Shown in pieces: positions 1 to 12,412 of a DNA stretch of 64,000 bases. A model generated the notes under the pieces. The model was not told where the DNA came from, did no database searches, and was given only the letters and a program-made list of their open reading frames with translations. Origin of the DNA: Pyrrhosoma nymphula (taxonomy: Eukaryota > Arthropoda > Insecta > Odonata > Coenagrionidae); the NCBI GenBank assembly GCA_963573305.1, contig OY754332.1, positions 50,505,559-50,569,558 on the forward strand. Reading direction: 5' to 3'. Position numbers and translations under genes: made by a program. Each line of letters opens with the position of its first letter. The stretch's first letter is position 1.

Positions 1-2480
1 GGTAATATGCAAAATGTAGTTATTATAGCATTGATGCCAGAGGCAGCGTGCCTTCATTTTAACAGAAAACGCATCTGACATTATGTTGGACAGGTTAGAG
101 TTCGATCCTATTCTCCGAGGTTTTCATGGATAAATATTGAAAGTTAATCAGATTAGAGATTAAAATGTTCATATATTATTCTCATTTAAGTTTATAGCAC
201 AGCAATATTCGCTATTCATAAACTGTGCAGGTATATTTTGAATTAAAACGTAACTTAGAATAATGTCTTGTAGTTCCCTTAAAATATGTATAACATGCGG
301 TAAGCAATTAAATAATTGGTCTGCAACAATAATAAAAGGGATGCTGGATATAATAACAGGAAGTTGAATCAGCATTCGGTAACGCCTTTCTTGTGGTACA
401 TCGACTTGTCAAATGGTGTATGTAATATATACCTATCATATTTTGGGATGATTTGGACAGCAGGATTATCTATTTAAATGCTACGATGCTTAATAAACGG
501 TGCCAATCCATTCTTATTTTCTCCCTTTGGTACACTGCTATTGCCGTAATAATAGGTTGCAGCAATTTATCCACTTAAAATTTTTACGCACGCCTTATTT
601 CTGGGACCTTACATTTGATTCTGATAATGATAATGTTTTGTTCTTTCCATTTTGTACCTGATTTCGTAGCGTTAAAAAAGTCTGCCTAAATACTTTGTCT
701 AGAATTTTGGTTCAAAATCAATGAACGCGTTTTCAGGTGAATTCCATTGTTTCGGTAATTCTCATCCTTTACCATATAAAGAAACGCATGTCTGAAGTAC
801 ATGGCCTCTGGTAGTATCCAGAACTGGAATCCAATATTGTCTGGTTAATTGACAATTAGGTCCTGGGTGAACCTTCATTTAACTTTCATGGGAAAATCTG
901 CTTATTTGCTGTATGAAAGTCGCCAGTGTCTTACCAAGCCATTTAGTTTTAATGCCAAATATTTGCATGTAATGAAAACACCAAAGCTAAGTATGTAGTC
1001 TCTTTGCAAAGCCACAGTCATTGCAATTCAAAGATCAAACAGTAAATATTTCGTAACGGGCGTAATGTTCCTCAGCATAGTCTTAGATAATAACAGTGGT
1101 CCAATCATTCGATACTATAATCTCTTTCTTGCCAGCTATATTCTCATGACACTCTTATGCAGAAAACTGCAATAATATTTCCAAGTTCATTTAAAAAATA
1201 TAAGGTGAGATGGTTTTCATTCATTGCAAATTACTTTCCCATGTATACATGGGTTACTTAAGAGTTTGGTTCTGTTATCGCCTAGAATTTTGCGAGAGAG
1301 AAAAAGTAGTTTTCAATTCCATTATTCCTGGAGTCTACCGCCTTCATTTTCTTTCCATGGCTCCGTCATGAGAAAAGTGGCGGAATGTTCTTTCCTGATT
1401 CCCTTTTGCATACGTGGAAAGCCAAGCGACAGCATCGTAGCGACGCAGAAAGACACGCCATAAGAGCCACTTAAGGATGTTCCCTTTGGAATGCCTCTTA
1501 GAGGGTGCCATTGCCGTTCACTTGCCGATCACTTTAATTAACACCAATGTCACTTGAGGTTACTTGGGGCAAATATACCCCCTTAGAAATTAGAGTGGTG
1601 CGGTTGCTTTATGCGTCTCAGAATAATTTTGACTAGTCTCTCGAGCATTATTGTAAGCTCGTACGAAGTGAAATCTGAGTCTTTGGGCGCGTCTACCGCT
1701 CAAGGACCTACAGGCGATTGCTATCCCTCGCTGCTCGAGGTTGAAGCGCAACTCACAGTACGGGGATAATAGTGCAGGGGGTCACTTGAACCCACTGCCC
1801 TGAAAATATGCACCCACCCCGCGCTCCGCGGGGCAAATTAATGACTTAAGCAAGTGAGGCACAGTTTTTTGTGCATTTATGGAGGCTAGCCTGAGATGGT
1901 ATTTAGTGTGGTCCTGAGAGGAAGCGTGCAATTTGCCAGAGAACATTTCGACATGGTATCCATTCCCGTGAAAGTTGACAAAAATCGTAATAGAAATGAA
2001 GGCAACGATAAAGTGAAAATTAATGGAAATAATGGACAGGAGTAGGAAATAGATGTGGAGTCTAATCTAAGCGCCCGCAGCCTTTAATGCCCGGCCTTAA
2101 CTCGCAAAACATTCTATCTGCCTCCAAATTGCCTCCCCTCAAATTGTGCTTGGAGGAAAAAATAGGTCTTCCCCTCGGTCACCTTCTCCGACTGCTTCCT
2201 CACAAGGTCAGCTTCCCTGACTGAGCCAGCAAATTTGTTATAGTGGATACGGAAACACCACTCTTAGTTAATTCAGATGATCTCTCATAAAATAGTGAAT
2301 AAGTCAATAGTTAAGAAACTATATTGTCTCTTCAATTAGAGTATCAAAATATCTTCTTTTCGTTATACTAATGTATATTCTAGCCTTATACCGTGTAACA
2401 TCGGTGGATAAATTTGATACTATAATTAATATTTATAAACTGATGATATCAGGCCAGACATTGTGGAAATGATGGATATC
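1..2480. other. Unrecognised intergenic or intronic sequence
   Basis: AT-rich sequence with no convincing coding frame. Two small points stand out. At about 88-113 there is a tRNA B-box-like stretch (AGAGTTCGATCC) that could be the remnant of a tRNA-derived SINE. At about 1817-1832 a GC-rich hairpin (CCCCGCG/CGCGGGG) lies in a locally GC-richer patch (1685-1845). I see no transposase or reverse-transcriptase similarity in any frame. Confidence 0.5.
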
Positions 2481-2648
2481 CATGTTGAGAAAAACCAACT
2501 TTGTAATTTCCGCAAACTTTATTTTGCTGGCATGACGCGCGTTTCACCACACAGTGGCATGCATGAATATGCCACAGTGTGGTGAAACGCGCGTCGTGCC
2601 AGCAAAATAAAGTTTGTGGAAATTACAAAGTTGGTTTTTCTCAACATG
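2481..2648. repeat. 168-bp foldback with 80-bp arms; degenerate Penelope/hammerhead-like ends
   Basis: The arms 2481-2560 and 2569-2648 are near-perfect inverse complements around an 8-base spacer. The right arm reads GTGGTGAAACGCGCGTCGTG, the 3' half of a hammerhead core: GAAA, then a self-complementary stem III (ACGC/GCGT), then C and GTG. The short stem GCCAC/GTGGT precedes it. The CUGANGA core strand is not intact at the join. The end sequence (AAAGTTTGTGGAAATTAC) resembles the ends of the Penelope-type copies elsewhere in the window. It is read as a coding-free foldback derived from a Penelope-like terminus. No clear target duplication was found. Confidence 0.6.
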
Positions 2649-2987
2649 AATCTTTATACATATTTTTAGTATATAAATCTATTTTTTCGAATAAAATGGG
2701 GTTAAAACTCCTATTGTTGGCACAACTGTAGAGTATTGTTCTGACGAAGAAAATATTACAATACCTACTCAAGCTGTTGCCGCCTCTTCCATACGCGATG
2801 TAATTTGATATAAGTCAACCGAATAAAAATAAACATACATGAAAGCATTTCAATGAAAAAATAGCAAATACTTTCATTCATGCTCAATTGAGACAGTGGA
2901 AAGCTATTTTGGCTCAACTACATATCATAGCCATGTGCATGCCGCCAGCACAGGTGTGCGTATACTGTAGTCACTCGGCGGGACTGT

Positions 2988-3030
2988 TCAGTCTGGAGCT
3001 CAGTCTGGAGTTCAGTCAGTCTAGAGCGAT
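2988..3030. repeat. Short degenerate tandem repeat (CAGTCTGGAG-type, 3 units)
   Basis: Three adjacent degenerate copies of a 13-14-base unit around CAGTCTGGAG are visible. Neighbouring sequence is unremarkable. Confidence 0.5.
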
Positions 3031-3587
3031 TTGGGTGACAACTCGGACTCGAATATCTCCCAAAACGGAAATGAAAAATTTGAGCAAAAACATTCGTTTT
3101 GTTATTGTTGGGATCTAAAATGACATTATGTAACGTATAGTTCATATGTGTGGGTCATGCCTTTGCTGGGTTTGAATGCACTTCATATCTGCCTTTCCGG
3201 CAGCAAACAAATATACCGTACGTACAGCCGTAGGTGTGGAAAGGTGGAAGAAATGAGTGAATTAGTCTCTCACCCATGTTTTTGGCGAATCGTGAGGTTT
3301 TCCTTGATCACGGAACCAACGTACTTTTTTCATCCGAAGATCGTATGAATAATCCTCCAGAGGGCCAAGAAAATTAAGCAGGAGAGACGGCCCAAAAGAT
3401 TCCGGAGCTTGCAATCATTGGTGAAAGTGAGTACATGCTGATTTAGCTATCGTTGGGTATTCTTCAGCATATCTTTGGTGTTTTTGGACCATTCATCGGA
3501 GCACAAAGGGAAAAATTTTCGTATTTCACCCTTTTTCAACTTTCACTAATGCCTTCCACATGATCTATTTACAACCAAAGTGGAAGT

Positions 3588-3672
3588 GCCTACACAAGTT
3601 GTGCTAAATGACTACAAATGCTGTGTATGTGGCTACACGGCTGTGTAGTCATTTGTCGCAACTTGTGTTGGC
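3588..3672. repeat. Imperfect inverted repeat, about 29-bp arms
   Basis: The left arm (3588-3616, GCCTACACAAGTTG...) and right arm (3644-3672, ...CAACTTGTGTTGGC) are inverse complements with a few mismatches. The loop contains its own GGCTACACGGCTGTGTAG palindromic motif. Related GGCTAC/TGTAG motifs continue to about 3735. It may be a small MITE or foldback; no target duplication or coding part was seen. Confidence 0.55.
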
Positions 3673-3735
3673 AGCTACACATATATCTACTCTGCCGTGT
3701 AGGCAGCCTCACTGGCTGTGCAGGCGGCTACGAAA

Positions 3736-6309
3736 GTCTCCAAGAAATTTCTGACGTTCACCTGTCTTCTCTCACGTAGGATTAAACCTCCCTTCATCTT
3801 CAGAAGCTTAAAATAAAAGTGTCATTATTTAGTAATAATTTTATGATAAATTGAAATATTTTATCATTTAGTTGCAATATGAATGATGTAGAGTCTCTTT
3901 CAAGTATTAACTGCAAAAATAGACATAGATTTCAAGCCCTGACGATCATCTAGCCTAATGTCTGCCAGACCCAAATATGCTATCAATTTCCGCGATCGAA
4001 CGGGAACCGATGTTCCCAGTGTAGCAGGCAGTTTCCCCACGTATCTAAAACTCACAATATTCTTACACATCCTACTCATGCTTTCACATTCACTCTCACT
4101 GCTGCTGCTACTACTAGTCATGTGCTGCATGGCACAGTCCAACACAGGCTGATTGCCCGTCTAAAATAAGTCAAATGCGTGATATAAACATCCGGGATTT
4201 TAAAGGACCATTCGGAATAATTAAATTAAAGGAAATTCGAGGTTGAAGAATCTCACGACCAATTTATCAACTACACTCTCATCATAAATAAACCATATGA
4301 TAATAGAGGAGAAGAAAAATGAGTGAGCACACACACCTCAACTACTCACTCAAGTTATTGGGATAGATGGGACGTCAAGTTCTGATGATTGCAAATTCTA
4401 CAATTAATCCTGCTTCACTGGATGTACCGACCAGCAGTTTTGCAAAAATAATAGCGAAAATTGGATTTCCTCACTACGTGGTGGAATAAGTCCACGATCT
4501 CTCTCCCCGATCAAGTTCGTGAAGATAACGAAATGAAAATAATAATAATAATGGATGGAAGATGATGTGATGTGATATATGAAGGTTTGAAAAATTAAAT
4601 AAGGATGAAAGCTCTGAAAAGAACTGAGCTGAGAGGTCGGAAAACCACAAAAAGCACTGGGTGGGCACGAACAACGCCGCCTTTAGGTGGTGTTGGCACG
4701 AAGCGTCCGAACAACGCGAGAGAACAGCTGAGTGGAAAGAACGTCACGCCGGCTAAGCCGAGGTGGTGGGGTCCAATTACCCAGCTTACAATGCGAGAAA
4801 AGCACAGCGGTATTAGAAGTAGTTTCTTTCGATTTATTATAGCAGCTATTTGCAGTACAAAAAATGAAAAATCTTGTAAAATTAAACAAATATGCATATT
4901 TATAATCAAAGAAAGTTTTCAACTCCGACTATCATTTTATGATTGGGTGATTCTAACTGCACAAGAACCACACAAATATAATTTCTAAAATTTCCATTTT
5001 CATTGGCATTACGCCTTCATGAAGAACTCCTTTATACTATCAGCGTTCTTCTTCTGACTTTTGAAATTTACCGCGATTGTTCCGTCATGTTGGAAACACT
5101 TTAGCTCAGAACGCATCTGCGCTAAATTGTTTCCAACCATCTGCTTCAACGTGCGCTCATTCGTTTCCATCTGTTGCGATGTGCGCTAATCTGTGCAGGG
5201 CGATTGGAAAGCACCCTTAATCTTCCATTTTAATCATTTTCTGAATGATAAGGAGAGAGCTCATCATACAGTTCTGCGATCTCAGACTCAAAGCGTCTTG
5301 AGTTCGAATCTGGACGATGAAGCGGAAACATTCTTACAAAAATCTTAGCTGTAAGTAAGATTCCCTCTGAACCTAAACTTTGAAGTGAGTTGCGGGCAGC
5401 GTTGCGCACGAGGAACGGAACATGACACTAAATGCTCGGATTTCAATCACCCGCTCCGCAAGGACATGCTAGGCAGTCTCCTTCCTTAACATTTAAACAA
5501 ACTGAGGTACTATTCCTTTCTTTACTTCGTGTATTTAGCCTGGAATCGGTTGATTTATTTTGGAAGTGATCGAGGCGGCAACGGCGAAGGAAAGGAAATA
5601 AAAAAAATGGTGGCCGAGGATGGCAGAGGAAAAAAATGGAGTCTTGCGATGCGAAAAGATTCAACACTGCGTGAACAGCATTAGGAACGATTGGGAAAAT
5701 GCTTATCGAGAATGTAATGGATGAGCGTGATAGTGTTACTGAGAAGAGTGTTAAAGGATTTAAAAGTAATCTGTGGAGTTAATCGATAGGGGCATAGGAA
5801 TGCAAGGAAAAACTACTGAAACAGAAGACATGTTACGGGTGAGGAAGATTCAGCTTGCCATTCAATATGGCGACATAAATGCCGGAAAGTAATAATGAGA
5901 AGCTAAGTCATTTAATTCAAGTATGATAGGAATTCGCCTGCCAGTTTAGGTTGAGGGTGATGCTCTCGCCTACCGAATCAATAAATTATTGCATTGTTAA
6001 CGGCGATTATTGATATAAAGATGTCTTTGTAAATTGTTTTTGAATATCGTGCCATGGTGTTTAAGCTCTCCAGCCGGTGCATTTATCGACGCTGTAAAAA
6101 TATAATTGACAAAAATCTTAAGTTAAGCTCTCACTGTGGATATAAGATAACATGAAACACTTCGCTCAGCGGATATTGCTCTTGTCCATCATTGTATTCT
6201 TTTTGTTTCTTGTCAGGGTGTGTTGGATGAAAGCCATAGCCATTTGTGCTGTGTAAGTAATTTGATCGCCCAAGTGTGGGCTACGTGAACGAAGGAGCAA
6301 TTAAGAGGT
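3736..6309. other. Unrecognised sequence
   Basis: No recognisable gene or repeat. A tRNA B-box-like stretch (GAGTTCGAATCTG) is present at about 5297-5312. The block 4655-4800 is GC-richer than its surroundings but encodes nothing I recognise. Open frames here show no domain motifs. Confidence 0.45.
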
Positions 6310-6373
6310 AAACAATACAGTAGGATGCTTTTTTGGAGAGTTGGTCATCAATAAATTATATCATATAAGCACT

Positions 6374-6415
6374 CTTGCCAACGTTTCAAAAATTTATCTT
6401 TTCATCATCAGGGCT
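6374..6415 (-). ncRNA. Hammerhead-ribozyme-like motif, left arm
   Basis: On minus, stem I (GCC with GGC) closes around an intact CTGATGA core strand and a GAAA core strand. Stem III is the 2-bp palindrome AC/GT and the predicted cleavage position is a T before GGC. Short stem III hammerheads are typical of Penelope-like termini and are thought to act mainly as dimers. Activity is untested; stem II is A/T-only and weak. Confidence 0.55.
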
Positions 6416-6660
6416 ACAACAGTAATGTAAAATACATGTATCAACAATTTTTTTAGTATTAAGATTCCATGAATTTTTTTATCATCATGTTTTAGTTACT
6501 AGGAAATTGTAAATTACTCTTACCATAACAAATGTCCGTATACATAAAAACTGTCTGCATATTCTGAATTATTAATCTAAGTATTCCACGTCAAGGTATG
6601 GCAATGTACATTTTTTCTCAATAATTTGAGTTAGTACATGTATTTTATATTACTTTTTTA

Positions 6661-6703
6661 GCCCTCATGATGAAAAGATTAATTTTTGAAACGTTGGCAA
6701 GAG
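6661..6703 (+). ncRNA. Degenerate hammerhead-like motif, right arm
   Basis: This is the inverse-oriented partner of the left-arm motif. GCC precedes CTCATGA, so the invariant G5 has become C; GAAACGTT and GGC follow. The G5 change should abolish cleavage, so this copy is probably dead. Confidence 0.5.
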
Positions 6704-6802
6704 TACTAATATGAAATATGATTTATTGCTAACCAACTCTCCAAAAAACATCCCACTATAATTAAGTGGTCAATAACTAACTCTCTTAAAAAAACAATAC
6801 AG

Positions 6803-9614
6803 CATAGTTAGTGTATATGCTGTCCAACGGGTTCTGTGATGGACGCAGGCGTTTCTAATTTGATCGGTAACGGTGAGGCAAGGATTTCCTTCCGAGTTCG
6901 GGAGTATTTCCGAGGCCAGGTTTACGTCACTTTGAGGAAGCATTGTTGGGGGATGGGAGAGGCATAACGGTGAAGTGAAATGAGTGGGGTGCCCGAGATC
7001 TCAGAGTCGGAATACGGAACAACACTGTATTTTTACTCTAGCAATAATGGGCGAGCATAGCAAAGTGAATTACCGCCTAAGAACGCTTAAAATACTGTGG
7101 AGCATCTTAGTTGAAAATAACAAATTATCTAAGTTCTCTCATATTTTATTATTATTTTTAGACTAATTACTCCGAGCTTAGACCATTTTTTGTGCTTATC
7201 TTATGATAAACAGAAATTTTTAAAACTTCCAAAAATCCTCTGCGTTAATGAAGTCATACTTGCTCTCCTCAAATGCCACTCGTTGCAGTCATTAAGTCGA
7301 TATCTTCATCTATTATCTCGAATAATAATAACCAAGAAGGTGAATAGGCAAGAATGCATTAGTTAAAACATATTATGCTTTATTATGTAAATAAGCATTG
7401 ATGTTATAAATGCTAAATAATGTATGCACTTCCGGTCGCTTTAACTGCCGGATATTCTGCGACAACATGGTGGAAATTGGATTAATTGGAATAAGGCCAG
7501 CAAATTCCAATTATATAAATATAGTGTTTCTTAAAAAAAAGCAGCATTTATTTAGTTATATGTTTATGACTGTAGTACAAAGAGACAGGAGGTACAGAGT
7601 ACTTCACCTCCTGTCTGTTCTATTAAACCAAAAGATTTTCCTCATGTTGTCAGATACAACTAGACCGATTGCATTGATTATATGATACATGTTCAGTGAG
7701 TTTGAGTTACAACACAATTAGCCATCCTAAAGCTGCATGTCTTCTCAATACTATCCGTTTCTCAGGGGAAAGGAAAATTGTTGTTATTGTATGAGTGACC
7801 GCTTCCCAGGGAGAGAGTTATTCTTCCGTGATATAGTTGTAATCAATGAAATATCAGGATATGCCGGCTACTGACTATTGCTCAATCAATGAGTTATCGG
7901 GATCAGTCGGCGACAGACCTGCCTGTGCTGTCCGGCTGCCGAAAGTAAACTCTTTAAGTATTCACGGGTGAAATGGGTAGGAGATAGTTGAGTTTCCTTT
8001 ATTATTGAAGGAGTTATAACAACCTCATACTGAACCTACTGTATCGGGCCACGGTCTCGGACAACTAGCCCGCCATTGGTCGCGCAATGAGATTTTCTCT
8101 CACACGAAATTTAAACTTGTGCTCACTTTGAAATCATGAGTTGGGATAAGTTTCCTTTCCTTCTAGCTGACTTTTTATCTCTTCATATTGACCAACCGTC
8201 TCAAAAAGTATAAATGAAGCGTCCAATGCTGAGTAATAATATGTCTGATACCGTCGGCTACAAAGTGTGAGACTCTTTCTCATCGCGCGACCACATACGT
8301 TAATATTTTTGTATCACTCTCTCGCACATGCGGGCAAAGTTGATTCATTTCGTGGAGAGCAGATATTTTAATGAAAATTTATGAGTCATAAAAATGTATG
8401 TCCTCATAAATAAATATTTCTTTACGAGAATGGCAATTTTCTTCATTTATACCCAATGATATCATCGCCAGTAAAATTAGCAATGATTACGTAATTGTAT
8501 CAGTAATTGCATGTCTGTGGAGATCATAGTTTCAAATGAACATCTAGAGAAATAAATTAAATCTAAATATAGTGTAATATATTGCCAATAAACGCTCTAT
8601 GATAGATAATCAATGATACATATGAGTGTGAGAAAAAGTCTCACACGCGACCGCTTGCGTGATAGGTAGCTTAGTGACCACTCCCGGGCAAGGGAACTTC
8701 CGAGCGCTGCGTATTGTTGTATGGACTGTTGTATTATCTCCGATCAATTTCCCCGATGCTCCTGACTTGGTGCATTATGATCATTCATCTCATGAAATAA
8801 TCGTGAAAGGGAATGAGAAAATGTAACGGCTAGCAGTCTTACACTGCCCATGTTTTGCTGAGCCATTCTTCCCTCAAAAGTTTCTCCAAGAGAAGAAAAT
8901 CAATAGCAAGTCGGATAATATTGAACTTCAAGTCACTCACTGGCTAAGACGCGAGTCACGCATGTGAATGCTACCTTAGCCGTGAATGCTGGGAGCAAGG
9001 TCTGTGTCAGTATGTTGAGAATATCAAGGAATGAATGTGTACCCAAGGAAGAGTAAATCGTTGTGTCGATACAAATGTACTCCACTCCACCTTGTTATGT
9101 TGTAGCGAATCTTGTGTATACTAGAAAAAACTTGCATGTCAGATTAGTGTAGTGTTTACAGAGCACCTGTGAAGTGTTTGCGCGTAGTATATGCCGGTCC
9201 TAGTAGTCCTGAGTGGACGCATCGATCAGAAAGTCGACGATACGATTACGTCACGGTTGTAATATCATGGTGTGTAACTGCTTCCACGCGCAGGGCTGTT
9301 GAGTCATGTTTTCATGGTTTATAGAAAATCGTTCTCGCATTGCAGAATGGCCATTTTTAAATCCTTTTAATTTAATCATGACTGCCGCTACCGGAAGGAA
9401 AGATAATGAAGCAACTAGACTCAAGCCCCGCAAGTTCCTTATCTGTAGAATAAGCTTTTCCCTGTTTGGAAAAACAATGAGTAATGCAAAGTTATGATTC
9501 GTAAAAAAATACATCCGCCGCTTTCACAAAGTCAAGCCTGAAAGAATCATATTTATCTTTTTTCCACTCCAGTGGAACTCTCATCATCTCATCGTTTTTT
9601 CTTCGTTCGAACAA
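6803..9614. other. Unrecognised sequence
   Basis: AT-rich sequence with no coding similarity or clear repeat. Two related short stretches at about 8255-8300 and 8617-8655 share TGAGA...TCTCA plus CGCGACC and could be remnants of one small repeat. Confidence 0.4.
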
Positions 9615-9790
9615 ACCTTGCAGTCTACAAACCTTAACGTTTGTAATTGAATGTTTTTTTTCTGGATCTTTGTTCTACAATTCAATTGGAAACCACCACT
9701 TCACCAACGTTTTGCTTTTTTACTAAGGCTTCATCAGGGCTAAAATTCAACATGTAAGTCATACATCAAACATGTGCTTATATATACATA
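9615..9790 (-). mobile_element. Solo Penelope-type terminus with hammerhead-like core
   Basis: Read on minus, the block has GCC-CTGATGA at about 9729-9739, a stem II region, then CAAAACGTT and GGTG. This is the terminal signature of the 6310-6802 family, with the GAAA core changed to AAAA. The sequence after it (GTGGTTTCCAATTGAATTG) continues as a terminal region. No reverse transcriptase or endonuclease frame is attached. Element boundaries are approximate. Confidence 0.5.
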
Positions 9791-10259
9791 TATAATGAAT
9801 AACTACACAGTACATACCTTTAGATGAAATTAGAAAAAGAGAGTAAGAGGTTTATCCCAGTATGGTTAGCAATATGTAACAACAATGTTATTCTTCTTAG
9901 AAACAAAAATTTTATATCAACAAAAATTGAACGAACAAACAATTTTTATAAAACAAAATATAAAGTAAATATTCTCAAACAAAAAATTAAAAGTAGGAAA
10001 ATATTATATTATTTAAAAACATATAAATATTAGTTTTACAATTTATTCGGCGAAAATGCAAGACATTCCTATTCGTACTATGATTTTGAATTAAAAACCA
10101 TCCAAAGTATGGAAATCAAATACATGATAAATTTATAAAAAAAAGACAAGAATATTCTAATGCTAATGGTTGTGTTCTATTTAGATATTTCTGTTGTGGA
10201 TGTAAAAAGGTTAAGAAAATGTGAAATAAGAGCTCAATGGAGGATAAAATTTCTTGAGG
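9791..10259. other. AT-rich sequence
   Basis: Very AT-rich with homopolymer A runs; the lysine- and asparagine-rich open frame here reflects base composition. No feature is called. Confidence 0.5.
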
Positions 10260-10690
10260 AACGAATTATTCCCTTCGACACAACGAAACGCGACGTTTCT
10301 CGTTCCCAGAAGTGGAAAGATTCCAACGAGAGCCCTTTATCTCGCAGATTTTGCAGGCGTTCTCCTCTCACGTCTGAGAGCAATTGAAGTTTTCTAACGG
10401 GATTGCTTGACGGCGTACTCCCGCGATAAAAGTGCTTATTCAAGGCGAAATCCGAAGGGCGTGCACTTCGCCTGCTCACCGCGACAAGACGGCCGCGGGG
10501 GCGCGAGCTGTCCTCCCGGTGGCTCCCTGTGCCAGTCGCGACGAGTTTCGAAAGAGCTGCCATTGCGCTATAAACAAAGCGTGTGAGGCTGACGGGGTCG
10601 GACTGAGACCCGCACTAAATCTAGGCCGACTTAGTGAATCGCTGATCGTGGCCCAGCGCTTCGGAGCTGAATTATGCAACTGGTAATTAG
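10260..10690. other. CpG-rich island
   Basis: A sharp rise in G+C and CpG over about 400 bases, strongest at 10455-10630. Open frames on both strands are expected from the composition and show no known domain. Such islands in an AT-rich arthropod genome can mark promoters or 5' exons. I see no initiator, TATA box or splice pattern that would fix a gene here. Confidence 0.45.
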
Positions 10691-10886
10691 CACTCGATGG
10701 ACATAAAAAATATTCAAGCCTCTAAATACAACGATGGGATTGCAACCCATGATCCTATTATGCCTATCCTTAACCTATTCTGAACGCCCTACATCATGAA
10801 TGTAAAATATTCGATCATCATTCGATCGATATCCAATCTTACATGTTATGCAAAACAAGACGGTGGCTATTGCTTGCCTTGCATGA

Positions 10887-10990
10887 GGCAGAAGGCGGTA
10901 TTTCAGTAGTTGACAAACGATGGTTCATAGTATATAAAGACTAAATTTTGTCTAGGCGTTAGTTATTTGAACCAAATACCGCTTTCTGCC
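10887..10990. repeat. Inverted repeat, 17-bp arms, about 70-bp spacer
   Basis: GGCAGAAGGCGGTATTT at 10887-10903 is complementary to 10974-10990 with one mismatch. This could be the pair of termini of a very small MITE or a stem-loop. No flanking duplication is evident. Confidence 0.5.
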
Positions 10991-11479
10991 CAGCTGTATG
11001 ACCCCCTGGCGACGAGAAGTGCTGAAAACTAGAAAAAACCTCAACGAGAAATACTAAACTAGAGTTTTTGAATGAAAGAATAGGCGTCATTCAGTGCCAC
11101 TTCAAGGGTTCAATCATTAATGAGTCACTTAGTTACAAATAGTTAACACTGGGGCCCAAGTCTGTAACTTGGGGCGCCGGAGACAGGAGAAACGAGTTCT
11201 CACCCGAAAGTTTCACCCATCCGCAGTCTGTAACTGGGTGGAGAAACTTCAGTCGCCTGAACCGGAAGGAGAAAAGGGACATTCTATGGTGGGTATGAAA
11301 ACTCCTCAAGTCAAACCTGACTATGTGACGTATATTGGTGACGTAAGTTTGAGAGCCAATGAAATGGACTGTACCTTTTACGATAACGTGGTGTTTACAA
11401 ATAATCTCACATGGTCCCCACAGACGATTTACAGTGCAGTATAGTGTTCATGGAAGCTCCGTTGAACAATAATTTTAGT

Positions 11480-11995
11480 ATGGATAAATCCAAGTCATCG
11501 TAAGTACAGAAAGCTGCAGCAAATTGTGGCCTGGAATCGCTGTGTGTTAATTTTTCATTAAAGTGACGTACAATACTATGTTAATGTTTAGAGTTGGTAG
11601 TGGTCGGTGTTCAACTATGTTCAACTCTTCATTTTAGCGATGAAATTTTAAGGAAGCGGATTGACAAAAGGCAGTTGGGAATTATAGTTACTTAATTACA
11701 TGGAAAAGAACCTGGCATTAGCCCGCAGTCAGTTTGAGGGCATGCAAGGCAAGGTGACGATGAAGAAGAAATGGGAGGAATTGAGTTCTCTCCTTAATAA
11801 CCAATGTCCACCCAAGACTGTGGAACTCTGGAAGAGAGTACGTGATTAATGCGAATTAATTTTACTAATTTGTACTGCGTAGTGCATTGTCTTATTCTTT
11901 TTTTCGTTTTATAGACGTGGAAGGACATGAAATGTAAGGCTAGAGCAAAGAATGCTCGCCTTAACCGTGAAGCTAGTGCCACGGGTAATTTACAG
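11480..11995 (+). pseudogene. Decayed Myb/SANT-like DNA-binding protein gene (PIF/Harbinger type), three exons
   Basis: This would be a trihelix Myb/SANT-like DNA-binding protein of the type that accompanies PIF/Harbinger transposases and also occurs in NAIF1-like and zeste-like host proteins. Exon 1 (11480-11499) starts MDKSKSS and ends at a consensus GTAAGT donor. Exon 2 begins after TTTTAG at 11638, restores the split Ser codon, and reads DEILRKRIDKRQLGIIV. It then shifts frame at about 11688-11700 to NYMEKNLALARSQFEGMQGK and KKKWEELSSLLNNQCPPK, the conserved Trp and Leu-Asn...Pro-Pro pattern of the domain. A 77-bp intron (11838-11914) has GTACGT and TTTATAG ends. Exon 3 reads TWKDMKCKARAKNARLNREA and ends at a GTGGGT donor. 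The one-frame break in exon 2 makes it a pseudogene or marks a sequence error. No downstream exon was identified. Confidence 0.6.
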
Positions 11996-12093
11996 GTGGG
12001 TACGAATTGTATTTCGAAACAGTTTGGTTACGCCATAATATTGTTTGAAAAGTTTATCAAGAAAATTTTTTCTCATTATTAATATATTATATC

Positions 12094-12412
12094 TTAGGGC
12101 TTGGTTTTGTTTGCTTTCGGGATTGGTCCGCTGCCTCTGAATATAATCTCTTGTAGTAGATCCGGGTTGTTGGTGGCGATTCGCCTGGCCGCGTTGCACC
12201 CTAGTCGACAAAGCCTGTGGAGAATGGGTTCAGAATTAGTAATTTTGTACACGGTATTGCTCCGGGTTCGGTAGTGCAGGCCGAAGGCCTGTCGCAAAAT
12301 CCGACGCTCAAGGGTGGCGTACGAAAATAAGTTCCGTCTCAATGGGAGGACGGCAAGGGCCCCAGCCCATCCATTCGCGATCAGAATGTCTCATCAGATG
12401 GTGATTTCGAGG
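12094..12412 (-). pseudogene. Possible PIF/Harbinger transposase C-terminal remnant
   Basis: This minus-strand block of about 320 bp is GC-richer than its surroundings and has a long open frame. It includes LHYRTRSNTVYKITNSEPIL followed by HRLCRLGCN, loosely like the end of Harbinger DDE transposases, where a basic LHY motif precedes an ILHN.C segment. It lies convergent to and about 100 bp from the Myb-like pseudogene. That spacing and orientation are compatible with a two-gene Harbinger element. No catalytic DDE residues are visible, so the assignment is weak. An unrelated conserved exon is possible. Confidence 0.25.

Larger units (their letters stand above)
6310..6802. mobile_element. Penelope-type foldback element with 11-bp target-site duplication
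   Basis: The inverted arms are about 6319-6440 and 6635-6757. They are flanked by the direct repeat AAACAATACAG at 6310-6320 and 6792-6802. The right side carries an extra tail of about 34 bases (6758-6791) outside the arms. The one-sided tail matches the architecture of the longer Penelope-like copy at 48311-50058. The left arm, read on minus, has a hammerhead core: GCC-CTGATGA, an A/T-rich stem II, GAAA, ACGT, then T and GGC. The right arm carries the same motif with CTCATGA. No protein is encoded, so the element must depend on proteins supplied in trans. Confidence 0.75.

Noticed and set aside
4605..4988. Basic 127-residue protein on plus
   Set aside because: Both strands are open across the GC-richer core and no domain or homologous motif is visible.
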